From Pseudoscleropodium purum (taxonomy: Eukaryota; Streptophyta; Bryopsida; Hypnales; Brachytheciaceae): a stretch of 64,000 bases of DNA. The first letter of the stretch is position 1. The number at the start of each line of letters is the position of its first letter. The notes beneath the pieces were generated by a model. The model worked only from the letters and a program-made list of their open reading frames with translations, ran no database searches and was not told the DNA's origin. Position numbers and translations under genes: made by a program. The stretch lies in the NCBI GenBank assembly GCA_963969395.1, contig OZ017804.1, positions 17,794,001 through 17,858,000 on the forward strand. Direction: 5' to 3'. Below, piece by piece: positions 34,930 through 46,545 of the stretch.

Positions 34930-35215
34930 ATATACATTTGAGCAACTCTTACACCGAGTGCTGAAAATCAAATGGGGTGGGAGGAATTTGGATTAGGGTT
35001 TAGAATTTTGATGTATTTGTTAGGAGAGAAAAGAAGTGTTTCTTGTACATTTTGTTTAAGATTCATGGTTGGTGTGCATTTAAGAGGACAAGGTGAAGTA
35101 AGAGGAGAAAAATGTGGTAGAAGTGTTGGAGAGAATTTTGGTGGACAAGGAGCTATGAGAGAGATTTTTTATTGTGATAATATGAATCTTTCTTTCCAAT
35201 AGTGAGCTATTATAG
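34930..35215 (+). repeat. Repeat family D, copy 1
   Basis: Shares with 36005-36190 and 36195-36370 the ordered blocks 'gagcaactcttacaccgagtgctgaaaatcaaatg', 'gga.tttagga.tt', 'ttgtacatttggtt.aagattc' and 'atgaatctttctttcc..agtga'. Confidence 0.6.
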
Positions 35216-35269
35216 TAGACAGACCATCTGTCCAAACTATACACTGAAACTCGCCTGCCACCCCAGTTT

Positions 35270-35660
35270 TCCATTAGTTCCCCCCTCCTCTCTCAAAAAA
35301 TTTGTGAGTCGTTGATTTTTTTGAAAAAAAATGCTTACCCTCAAAATTGACGTTGATTTCTCAAAAAATCACAAGATGTTGATCTTGTGAAATTTAATTT
35401 GAGCCGTTCAAATATAAAATACAAATACTGAATACGAATATGAATATGGGTATGGATATTGGATATGAGTACTAAATACGTGTACTGAATACGGATATTG
35501 AATACGGATACAATATTGGATACGGGATCAATTGTCCCATATTGTTTGTCAAGAACTTTGATTTTGAAGATTACAAGAGGAGGTGGGGGTGAAGGGGGGT
35601 GAGATAAAAAAATTTAAATCAAATTCTAAATGATAGGTGGGGGTGGTAAAATAAATAAAA
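35270..35660 (+). repeat. Repeat family E with internal 'GGATATTGGATAC' minisatellite, copy 1
   Basis: Left part 'ccccctc.tctcaaaaaatttg', 'aaatgcttacc', 'gttgatttctcaaaaaatcacaag' and 'gtgaaatttaat' matches 38925-39050. Then a minisatellite of 'aatacggatattg' units (35415-35525), then a G-rich tail. Copy 2 is at 38905-39400. Confidence 0.65.
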
Positions 35661-36004
35661 ATTGAAGGGGGGAGTGCATAGTGACACAAAGTGTCACTAT
35701 ACACCTTGAGTGCTTACTAACTACATTTCAAATAACTATTCAATTTACTAGCCCGTCACATCCAATGATCCTAACCTACCCAATGTAACTACTATAAGGT
35801 AGTCCTAAATGTTGTCCATCTAATTTGCCTAAATTTTCCAGCATATGTGCCTATCTAAGATGTCTGATGATCCAAACTCAATTGATGAGGCAACACTAAG
35901 TTGTGGACTTTGTAGGAGAAGATGCATTCTACAATGAAGGCTTGCAATGTGTTGTATGTCTGAGAGTGATGTATTTTTGTATCAAAATGTGTTTGATATT
36001 ACAA

Positions 36005-36370
36005 TTGAATAGCTCTTCAACTGGGTGTTGAGAATCAAATGTAGTAGGATGGCTTAGAATTTAGGATTTAAGTTTGTGATGTGAATTGTCAAGAGAGAGT
36101 GATGGTATGAATTGTACATTTGGTTCTATATTCTCTTGAAATTTTGGTTGCAACAATGTGAATTTATTTCTCTCTAATAGCAAATTGTAGATATTCCAAT
36201 TGAGCAACTTTTGCATCGGGTGCCAAAAATCAAATGTGAAGGGAGGATTTAGGATTTTAAAGTTTGAATTTCCAAGAGAAAGAAGCTACGTGTTGTGCAT
36301 TTGGTTAAAGATTCTATTGAAATTCTTGTTGCAATTAAATGAATTCTTCTCTAAAAATGAGTTGCAAATT
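36005..36370 (+). repeat. Repeat family D, copies 2 and 3 in tandem
   Basis: Two ~185-bp units (36005-36190 and 36195-36370), head to tail, homologous to 34930-35215. A 155-codon open frame on the minus strand just downstream (36453-36920) lacks an ATG near its start and is not recognised. Confidence 0.6.
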
Positions 36371-38904
36371 TCATCAAATAAGATGTATTCTATAATGGAA
36401 TTTTCCATTGTTGTATATTCATACAAAAGCACCACCTTTTGTCTTATATTACCTATATTTGGACTTTGGTTGTACACCTTCTTTTATACAAAATTGCTTG
36501 CAAATTGTCAACAACAATGGACATTGCAATGGGTGTTGTAGAGAGTTCTTTGAGGCAACCAATGGAAATCAATTGATCATACTTTATTTGTTTCAAAGGT
36601 GCCATTGAAGGGAAGTCTAGTGGCATCAATAGGGGCTCTATGCACTTAACTTTGAAAAAACATAAAAGATTGTGTGATAGAAAATTATTAAATGACTTTG
36701 GTTGGATTTTGGCTAACCTTCTTGCATTAGTAGACATTATGTAGACTACCCAACTATTTGGACTAAAAACATGACATTTTTGAGTGCCTCTACTTATTTT
36801 TGTAGAAGTTTGAATGTAATATAGTCGTTCAATTTTAAACTTCTTTTCTAGACTTTTCTTCCTAGATAGGCAACGGCCCAATATAGATTTGCTCACTATT
36901 TCAAATACTATTGATAGCAAGCATTGGTAACTATCCTTCTTATATTATTTAATAAATAATTAATTTGAGTTGAATAATAAGATTCATCCTCTAACAATTA
37001 TACTTTTAAGATCTTTTTCTAACAATAATATGAAAACACATTTAAATTATATTAAAATATAAGAATTCTTTACATCTTTTTTTGTACATTTTGATTTTCA
37101 AGCCTCAAAAGTTTCTACTTTTTTATTTTTCATTTTTAGAATTTGATTATTTTGAAACCCATTGTAGAGTGTGGTAATAGAATTCTTTTAAAAAAAATGA
37201 TGAGTGATGTCAAAGAAACATTCACTAATATAATTAAAATTTTATAAAATTTTATTAAAGCATCTTCTTTAAATTTAAATTTTATAACTTCTAAAATCTA
37301 TATGAATGCATATGCATGTTTTTCTTGTTTATCTATGTTCCTTTCAAATATTAAATCTATAAGATTTGCAAAGTACAAAGAATATAATATAATCAATTCA
37401 TTGTACTATTTTGAAATATTCTAAAAAATGAACAACAGTAGAAGAAGTTTCTTCATAATTCAAAAGTTGCCTAGATTGTTGCAGTCTTTGAATCCACATA
37501 TAAAAAACAACACTAATTATTACTCCCAAACCACGATCTATGACAAATATATCACATGGATTTGTTTTTGGCCTTGTATTACCAAAACTAAATTGTCATG
37601 AATTGATCTCAACTTTTGAATTATTTGGAGAAGAGATGTCAACTACATTGTGGATCTTTCCGTCATAATTGCTAGTAGATGATATTGTCATGACATATTT
37701 TCTAGCATATAACCTTACATATCCCTGTTCAAAAGTTCAAAAGTTTGACCAATTTAAATGATGAAAATTTAGTATATTGGAATCACCTTCCAATAGATTA
37801 TTTATGGATTGGTGATTGGCACCTCTCATATCTATATCCATATAAATTAGAATATCTCCATTTTGTTCTAAAGACTCTACATATCTATAGTTTTGTAAAT
37901 AACACATTCTTTCATATTATTTTATGAATGTATACAAAAAATTATGCTAACTTTTGTTTCTATTAATAAATTTTCAAAAAACTAGATATAATTTATGTAT
38001 CAAGTAATCCAAAGAGATTTGGCACATTTCATTGTATAGAGAAGCCTTTGCTCTAAAAATACTGCAAATGTCATTTTATTTCAATCAATTGTCTTCAAAT
38101 CATTAATAATGAAAGTATATTAATTTGATCTTTAAAAAAAATCAGGCTCAATAGAATAAAATAAAAAATATACAACTCCAACATTGATAGAGTAATATAA
38201 ATTTATAGTTATTAAGAAAGATGTTCTCGTAGATAATGATAAATTTTGAGACATGACTAATTATTGATTGCTATGTGGTACACCACATTCACTACCACTA
38301 TTAGTATTATAAGACAATCCAATAGGGTTAAAAGATTGGCAAGACTAGTCATACTTATGGTTTCCAATACAAATATGACAAGGTGATCTTGAAGCTATTG
38401 GCTCAATTTGGAAAAGAAAGCATCTCAAATCGAAGAAATAACACAAACATAATTGATGTCATCAATATAAGATATGAAAGTTGGAGGTGATTGCAAGAAA
38501 GATCAATACTATTTTGCATCTCACTATTTAGAAAGACAAAGTTATCCACTATAATTCTTGAAGGATGAAATTTTAATTGGAGATGGATAGCTTCATAGTA
38601 ATTGGATTCCTTATTTTTCAGAAATTTTCAAAAATCATTTTATAATTCAATTTTAATTTATCTAATTTGTCACACTTTGTGGTTAGGAAGGGTAGTATTA
38701 GAGAGTACCCAAAATTAATAATCTAACCGTATTGTATGGAAGGGAGGTATCATGGCCCTTTTTCTTAGTGCAATGCCTTCATCCAAATTGATACACAAGT
38801 TCTTTAACCAACACTCATAACATCATTTAATGTTGTACTTCAATTTCCTTTCTTGGGTTTCATAATCTCCTTTACTATCCACTCAAAAGATGTCTCTCTC
38901 CTGG
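36371..38904. other. A+T-rich intergenic DNA, no gene seen
   Basis: Apart from the unexplained minus-strand frame at 36453-36920, only short open frames. No repeats shared with the rest of the window were noticed. Confidence 0.45.
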
Positions 38905-39400
38905 TTTGCATTAGTTGCCCCCCCCCCCTCTCAAAAAATTTGCAGGCCATTGATTTTTTTTTTTTTTTTAAATGCTTACCTTCGAAAAAGCCATTGATTT
39001 CTTAAAAAATCACAAGTCATCAATCTAGTGAGATTTAATCTAAGCCATCCAAATATGATATATGAAATGAATACTGGATACATACATAGTACTAGATATA
39101 AATACGGGATGAATACGGAATATGGATACTGGATATGAACACAATATCGGATATGGATACAAGATGAATATAAAATACATATATTGGATACAAATATAGT
39201 ACCAGATGTGGGTATGGGATAAATATGGATATTGAATACAAATATAGTACCAAATATGAATATAGGATGAATATTGAATGCGGATATTGGATACAAATAC
39301 AATACCAGATTCGGATATGGAGGAATTATCCTATATTGATTGCCACTATGTTGGTTTCTTAAAACTATAAGAAGGGGGGAGGGGGGGGGGGTTGCAAATG
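38905..39400 (+). repeat. Repeat family E, copy 2
   Basis: C-run, 'ctctcaaaaaatttg', 'aaatgcttacc', 'attgatttcttaaaaaatcacaag' and 'gagatttaat', then a ~260-bp minisatellite of 'ggatatgggatgaatac' units (39050-39310), then a G-run at 39367-39391. Same order as 35270-35660. Confidence 0.65.
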
Positions 39401-42400
39401 AAAAATTTTAAATTTTTAAAGCCCCAAAATAGAGTCACTTTTGGGTGGGTAGTGGGTACCTCTTTTAGTACATAGCCTCATTGTACACTCAACACACTTT
39501 GTACATGCATTGAGCATGGGAGGACAAATTTAAAGCATAGAAGAACCTACAAGAACTTGAGAGAATGCAAAGAATTGTAGCAAATGCATCAAAGCTTTTT
39601 AAAACCCTCATGCGCAAATTCAACAATATGATATTGTTAATTAGAGCAAGTAATGACTTTCTAGAGGATGCTCTTAGTATCATTGTTTGAAAATATCTTA
39701 ATATTTCATGTCATTGAAATTCACTTGTTTGCTATTGACAATATTTGCAATAGAGATAAAAAAAATATAAACCAAAATTAATTGTTATATTTGACATATA
39801 TATCAATGATACTAAATTTCAATCTTAGCTTTAACAATTTTGTCTACAAAGCATCTTCAAATTAATTCTCCAAAATTTGGTATTTTGATGTCAAGTTCGT
39901 ATTTTGTCATGACTTAACAAGTAATCTACAAGTTTAAATTATAGGACTTGGGTTTCAAAGGTAATATCCTACATTAAACTTTCAACCCAAAATATAAAAA
40001 ATGAAGGTACTGTCCACCAAGATGATATGCAGGTGATCCTCAAAGTACATATTATTTCTGCTCTAAAATGATCTCATGGTTCCCCTTAATTTAATTGCAA
40101 TAAGATTAATACTACACTTTGAAAAGGACTCCAAAACTCAAAGTTTCAAGACAATAGGAGTGCACCAAATTCTACTTACAACTTGAAACAAGTTGGAATA
40201 ACGTTTGATAAAAAAATCCCCAGTCATTTTTTCCAATAGGAAGATTTTTTTAGAATATAGGAAGTAATATTTATGTACTAAATCTCATGCTATTTAGTAG
40301 GCAATGGCACGATGTATTGAATAAAATTGTATGCCAAAATCAAGGGTGTAGCAAATTTGGATTATGATACATTGTTACAAATAATGAATCATAAATATAT
40401 GATCCTATCCATTTAAATTGTACTATTCAAGTAATTGTGAATATACAATCAATTATATTTGCCAAACTATATGCAAAATTATAGAATGATGTTATGATAA
40501 TTAATTGACATTGAATGAGAAATACCTCCTTAGCAATCTTATTCATTAATCAAATTTGTGTAGAGAATCCTTGATGAGTTGAAATACTTGACACCCAAAA
40601 TAGAGATTTGATTCATATTGGGAGTTATAGCTAGTTTTACATACAACTCATAATTCTCAAAAAAATTGAAATTAATTGAAATAGTATAAGAAATGAAATA
40701 AATCTAGACCTTGTGATGCTAATTGAATGGGTTTAGGATGAATAAGGCCTATTTAGTGTGATGATTTGAATGAACATGAGATGAAATTATGGATGTTTTG
40801 AAAGTATATAAAATTGTATATATTTTGGAATAGATTTGAATGACAATCACATTATTTATGATTTTTTTCTTCATAGTTGCATCCTATGTCATTTTAGTTA
40901 CATGCTTGCCTAGTTCAAAAAGTTGAAAAATATCTTTGAATACATTGCTTATATTCCATCATTGAATTAATCATTTAATTATCATGTTGTCCTTCTAGGG
41001 ATGATTTTTCATTTATAGATTCAAAGTAATACTACACTATAATTAATATGATACATACTTCAAAATATACATATTTCTTCACATAAAATATGTAATTAAA
41101 TCTTCTACTTAAAAGAGATACACAAATTAATAATTGCAAAATAATTTTTTTGATGTCTTGAATTGCATGAGAAAAAAACATTCTTGGAAGATGTTAGTAC
41201 AAAATGTGTAATCTAAATTGCCCTCAATACTATAGGTATTAAAAAAAATTTAAATTCCATTCAACAAAATGGCACATTTGAAATTGTGAGGTTGTATATA
41301 TTTGTTGAAAATCCTAATTAGTTTCTTTGAAGGTTGACTTTAGAAAAATTGTCCCTATTCATTTTTTTAGTATACCGTGCATTCTATTAAATATGCTCCA
41401 AGAAAATTAAATACTGAAAATTCTAGATTTGGAAAAAAAATTCTTTTATAAAAATTAAAAAGGTCCTTATCTTTTTTTCCAAAGCAAAGGTCAAATGATA
41501 GTAATGTAATTATTAAATTAAATATTATTACATTGGATGAAAATAAACATTTAAAGTTTTAATTGAGTAAGGTCTAAAACAATCAATGGAATGGTAATAT
41601 TTATACTACCATACATGGTGCTAAAATATGAATTATAGTTGACATTTATGATTTTACATGTATCTAAAAATCAAAAGTTTTATTTCTTTCTCTATAAATT
41701 ATTTATTTTGGGTAAATGATATCTCCAAAATTCAAACATTTGTTTTCAAACATGTTGTTTGTTGACGTGGACCACCAAGATTGGTGCTATTGGATCTTCT
41801 AGAATAATAAAGTCTATTATAGCACCTTATATAAAATCACTTTGTAATAAACTACCAATCTATGAGCAAACAATCAAAATATGAAGTAATGCTTTGAGAG
41901 AAATTAATAACCAAGTTTCAATTTTAACATGCATAATTATTGAAAATGTATTTTTATACTTGTCAAGTGTGTTATTTATGATACATATAATAAAACATTT
42001 TGTTATTAGAAGATGTGGTGACTAAACCTCTAAGAATTCTTGGTATGAAGAAAAATGTAGATGTGGACCATTCAAAGCAAAATGAATTATGTCTTGAAAA
42101 GGATTTAGATATAAAATCTTCAATTTTGCAATTTTTTTTTTTCTTTCTTTACATAAACTAATTCAAATCTTAAAAAAAAATCACGAAGTATTAAGTGATC
42201 AAGTTGGTCACATACTCAAAAAATTCTCAAAAATTGATTTTTCAACATACTTCAATGTACTCTGTACATTGTTTGTTTTGTGAAGATTTTATAGTACTAA
42301 ACTCTTTAAATCATTCATAATCCACTTTTTGAAGTAAAAAATTAAAGGGGTTTAAAAACAATTCAATCCATGAAAAAACTAACAGACTTTATAAACATTT

Positions 42401-42717
42401 TTTGTATTTTTTATAAACATTCTCATTGAAAAGAATTCACTGGAAAACTTAGAAATATTTTTAATTAAATATTATTGAGCGAGTACAACTATAGGAGATT
42501 TCATCATTTATTCTCAATGTCACTCTGCTACATGAATAATTGAACCCATTACTAGTTTCCAAATTTGATATTTGCACATAGAATTTAATTTTAATCTTTA
42601 CTGCCATTCTTTGAGAAGAAAATCAACAAGATTATTTTTACTGACATAAGAAAAAAAAACTTTATAATCACTGCAAAAAAGGAACACCTGTCAAGTAAGC
42701 TTGTTCACCAAATAAAG
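39401..42717. other. A+T-rich intergenic DNA, no gene seen
   Basis: One short frame (~39525-39690, +) reads as a possible helical peptide (NLQELERMQRIVANASKLF) without a known family or ATG. The rest shows no gene, RNA or clear repeat. Confidence 0.4.
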
Positions 42718-43019
42718 TAAGGTGTATGCACCTAAAAACGCCATTTTCATGCTCTAATACTTCAGTGGTTAAAATGATCAAATTTTGATGTGAAATTGTT
42801 AGCCTCCTAAAGAAAAACCCAAACTACACAAACACCACAACATAAATTGGTCAAATTTTATTTTGGGAAAAACATTTCAAGAACTTTTCAACTTCCATTG
42901 GTTGCTCTCATGGACTAGTGGTAGTTTTGAGATACAAAGTGAACCCTTTTAATCCCCCCCCCCCCTTCTCCAATAGATAGTGGTTTTGAAAACATGGTGC
43001 AATTAGGTGTATTTACCTT
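42718..43019. mobile_element. ~300-bp MITE with TAAGGTRTATGCACCT-type ends
   Basis: Left end TAAGGTGTATGCACCTAA. Right end, inverted, AAGGTAAATACACCTAATTG. Both ends are followed by CGCCAT/GCACCAT. The tips match the 9519-9661 foldback element. Interior is non-coding with a C-run at ~42954-42965. Confidence 0.55.
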
Positions 43020-43445
43020 GGAAGATTGAATTTTTACTACGAAGATTAGTTCAATTCTTCATAATCAATATTCAAAGTGATTTAAGAATTACATTTCATG
43101 GTCAAATACCATAACACAAAATGGTCATACCTTTTCTCTAAAAGTATTCCTAGAATTAGAAATTTACAATAACTTTATTCCAATCTCTTCCCTAATTCCC
43201 CAAGTCCCATTTGTATTTACCTAGTACCTACAATATGTAGGAAAATTGAAACCAAAGGAGCACATATTAACTAGAGAGGGACAAAATAACCCCCAACTAC
43301 AATGGAAGACTAAGATTTTAGTGGAGTACAATAGGATCATTTTGACCCATTTCTCTTGATAAGATAATTTGCACCCTTTGCTCTTAGTAGGATTATTTTG
43401 TCCCTCTCCAAGGTGAAGATACCCTCTTCTAGAATGAGTGCTCTT

Positions 43446-43452
43446 TATAAAG
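43446..43452 (+). promoter_or_regulatory. TATA box upstream of the 43556 reading frame
   Basis: TATAAAG sits 104 bases before the ATG at 43556, leaving room for a transcription start near 43475-43480 and a ~75-80 base leader without an upstream ATG closer than 43505. Spacing is what a plant core promoter would have. Confidence 0.35.
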
Positions 43453-43555
43453 CCAGATGATTCTTCCAACGCTAATTTTCACTCACGATTCCCAACCGAA
43501 TAATATGAATTAAAAAAAGCTGCATTTCAAGAAGAAGTGAATTCGTCTCATCAAA

Positions 43556-43921
43556 ATGGCCAGATACAGCTTCTTTCAGACCGTATTAGGCCTACTGGCA
43601 ATTTGGCATCCAATCCTGTACTTAGGAACAAAATTAATGCCCCCCAATATATACACCATAACATTCGGCTCTCACTCGGGGCTAAAAACAAAGTGCCCTT
43701 TTTCTAATTCAATAGACACTTGCGTTAAATCAGCCAACCCAAGGCAAATAAACTTGGAGAATAATACTAAAATAAAGAACCCCCATGTTGAGGCTTCACC
43801 TGGCTCTTACCTACTTTCCTCTACTCCTGAGGATTTTGCACATTCAGGGATACATTCGAACCTCTGTAATATCACATCCCGGCCACTGTTGTCTCATATC
43901 AAAACATCCCGACCTCTGTAA
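43556..43921 (+). CDS. Possible small secreted protein (121 aa), unrecognised
   Basis: The ATG is in good context (AAAATGGCC, A at -3 and G at +4) and lies behind a well-spaced TATA box. Residues ~4-24 (SFFQTVLGLLAIWHPILYLG) are hydrophobic, like a signal peptide or membrane anchor. The rest is polar with three cysteines (residues ~47, 56 and 105) and matches no peptide-hormone or defence family I know. The last ~25 residues are translated from a 48-bp minisatellite, which argues that the true end may differ, for example through a missed intron. G+C content is higher than in the flanks. The next gene, Rboh, starts 2.6 kb downstream on the same strand. It could equally be a chance frame in a non-coding transcript or a gene fragment. 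Confidence 0.3.
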   Translation: MARYSFFQTVLGLLAIWHPILYLGTKLMPPNIYTITFGSHSGLKTKCPFSNSIDTCVKSANPRQINLENNTKIKNPHVEASPGSYLLSSTPEDFAHSGIHSNLCNITSRPLLSHIKTSRPL

Positions 43922-44115
43922 TATCACATCCCCAGCTCCCCTCACGAAGCCGTTGTGAACTCTGTAATATCACTTCCCCAACTCCCTCTCAGCCAACTGT
44001 CCCGACCTCCGTAGTATCACATCCCCAGCTCCCTCTCAGCCAGCTGTCCTGACCTCCTTAGTATCACATCAACTCTCTCTCACCAAACCATTCTGACCTC
44101 TGTAATGCCACATCC
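43855..44115 (+). repeat. ~48-bp minisatellite, about six copies
   Basis: The block CCTCTGTAATATCACATCCC recurs at about 43862, 43912, 43961, 44005, 44052 and 44098 (spacing 44-50). Each is followed by 'cagctccctctcagccagctgtcccga' or a shortened form. It is G+C-rich compared with other repeats in the window and restricted to this spot. Confidence 0.85.
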
Positions 44116-45289
44116 ACTGTACCATAGCTAGCGGACCGACATGCCCAATTCCATAAGTTGAGTTCCTCACCATCGCACGATCGAAGTCAGCCAGTTTTGT
44201 CACAAGAAAATTGCATCCAACAGTGATAAAAAAGGAGGAGTTGAAAAGCCAGAATCACCTTATTGACTCTCGTGGAGTAGCCTCTCGTAAAGTTGTTCTT
44301 CGATATTACTGTTACCACAGTTGCATACACAAAATGCAATGAAAACTAAAAAGAATTCTACATCGCCTCGACTCACGGATCTTGTAACCTTAAAAACTAT
44401 TTCTTTAATGCTCTTTTTTTTTACCACGTTTAGTCGGATCACAAGAACGTCCGCCAACAACAAGCAAGTGTGAAACGAATGATACTCTGCCTCAGTCACT
44501 TCCGTCTTGACGGACGCGGACTCACGGACTCTTGCAGCACTTCATTCTTCAACGTCATTAACTTACTTTTACAAGCACTCCACTGCATTTTCAAATGTTA
44601 CAGAAAGACTTCATTGAGAATCTCGTGCAATTGGAGTGCCGAAGTAAACTGTGACGATGCTGTGACATGAGAAAAAGAGGACAAGAAGACTAGTAATAAT
44701 AGTCTCATACCAAAAATGACTTAGAGAATCAATAGGAAGCTATTGTAGCTGTTGTTCTTTGAAAGTGGGGTAAAAACAAACGAAGCTTAACCCATTTGCT
44801 TAAACAATAATACACATACTCTTACACTCTAAATCTGGTCCATAAATTGCTTACAAATCAATTGTGACTGACTACGATTACTTCGCTCGTCAGTGGTTTT
44901 TTTTTAATATCGATTTTGGAGTGAAATAAAACGCCTACAATTGGCGAAAAAATAACTGAAAATAACTGAAAAGAATAATAAATCTCTCTCAACCTACTCC
45001 AAGCTTGTGACCACAGCAATAGAAACTATGAAAAAAAATTATATCACATGTATCAGATTGGGAGGTTATGTTTGACCTTGTATCTTTTTCTTCCTCGTTT
45101 CGCCAGAAGTCCACTCTGGTCCGCTGGTGTTCCTTCACTTTCGAATACAATTCTCCCCTTTCAAAAATATAATAAAAATAAAAACGAAGAAAATAATAGA
45201 ATTGGGAACGCCAATTACAGTGCCGGCCGACTAATGAGTAGCATCCCCTACTCCGTTAAAAAAATAAAAAAATAAAAAAATCACCCACC
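44116..45289. other. Intergenic DNA upstream of Rboh, no gene seen
   Basis: Composition is intermediate. A W-box-type TTGACC lies at 45072-45077. The minus frame 44260-44499 (79 codons, GTG start) has no support. No repeat shared with other parts was noticed. Confidence 0.4.
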
Positions 45290-46545
45290 ATTTTTGAGTT
45301 TTCGACCACCCCAAGGGGAAAATCCGAGTCAAACAACGAAACCCGGCGTGTTTTTCGTCCACCCGTGTGTCCGTCCTCGTCGACTTTCCCCAATGATCGT
45401 TGACTGTAGCGGTGACCAAGGGAGGGAGGAGCTCCTTCCATCCTCTCCGTCCAAACTCCATACAACGATCAACGACGCACACAACCCTCTCCTTCAAACA
45501 GTAGTGTCTCCAGTCACCCAAGTCGATCGATCATCCCAACCTGGGATCCAGTGTTGTAGCAGTAAGTAGTGCAAACCATGGATGATTGTGCTTTCATAAG
45601 CTTACCATGTTTGAAGCTCTAGTCTGGGTTCCGTTTTTCTTCATCACCTGTACAGCAAAGCAAGCACGCAAGCAAACAACAAGAGAGCTACCGGTAGTAG
45701 CAGCAGCAGCAGCATCATTAAATTAGTGTTGCTGGAGCATTGATGGTTGCGGCGAGGACGACAGGGGTAGCTGGAGACTTCTGAGTGGCTTGTAAGACTG
45801 GGAATGACTTAACTTCGTGTGCGTTTGTTTGCATTGAGAGAGGCCGGGTGAGTGAGTGGGGTGTTGGGGAAAAGCTCATTTTGGTTACGGAGCAAGGTTA
45901 GGGTGACGGGTGGCTGGCGAACAACGTCGTCAATCGAATCCTTTAGTGTAGCTTTCGTAGAAACCTCGACTGATGGAGCGCGATGAGTTTGATTCAGCTC
46001 CTGGTCTGCAGGTCGCGGTGCAGGTCGGGTTGAACATTGGAAGAAGCAGGCCAGGTGTGGAGCTTCCTTGATCGATCGATTGAAGGAATGGTTGGTTGGT
46101 TGGGTTGATAGACAGATTAATTAATTGGTTGGTGGATTGGTTGATTGAGCCATTCACATCTCTGCGTTTGGAGCTAGCAAGCTTTCGGATCACGAAGAGG
46201 AACGGAGGCGCAAGGGTGCAGAAGGAAGTGGCGCAATGGTTTGGTAGTCCTGTAGCGTACGTGAGTGATGGTGTTCGCTGGGACGTGATCGTAGTTTGCA
46301 AGGAAACGTTCGAAAGTCGAAACTTTGGAAGGTTTTAGTGTTGTTTCTTATAGTGTTGGCATTGAGAATTTGGAGAGTGGTGTTGGACGTGGCGTGTGGG
46401 GCCGCAAGTGATGCAAAAGCCGCTGTAGCTCCCGACATGGCGAACTGTTGGTGACGACGGGTTTTACTTTGGGTTCGTGGTGGCTGTGGTCCTTAGCGTG
46501 CACTTTTCCCAGCACAATTGGAAAGTGGTTCGTGGTTTTATTGAA
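45290..46545 (+). promoter_or_regulatory. Probable Rboh promoter/5' leader, rich in upstream open reading frames
   Basis: G+C rises sharply from about 45290 and stays high into the coding region, suggesting a leader and proximal promoter. If transcribed unspliced it holds many upstream ATGs before 46546: 45578-45622 (14 aa), 45607-45726 (39 aa, with five Ala from a GCA run), 45743-45784 (13 aa), 45973-46071 (32 aa), 46088-46108 (6 aa) and several minimal ones. A donor-like GTAAGT at 45562 and acceptor-like CTGCAG at 46008-46013 would allow a leader intron removing some of them. A W-box core TTGACT lies at 45400-45405, and GGTT-type repeats at 46085-46145. Transcription start and leader splicing cannot be fixed from sequence. 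Confidence 0.5.

Noticed and set aside
44260..44499. Minus-strand frame containing VTEAEYHSF, reminiscent of the copia RNase H motif TEAEY
   Set aside because: No other reverse transcriptase or RNase H motif flanks it, it starts at GTG, and five matching residues can arise by chance.
46477..46545. Upstream extension of the Rboh frame by 23 codons
   Set aside because: The codon at 46477 is GTG, not ATG; the first in-frame ATG is 46546 and gives a normal N-terminus.
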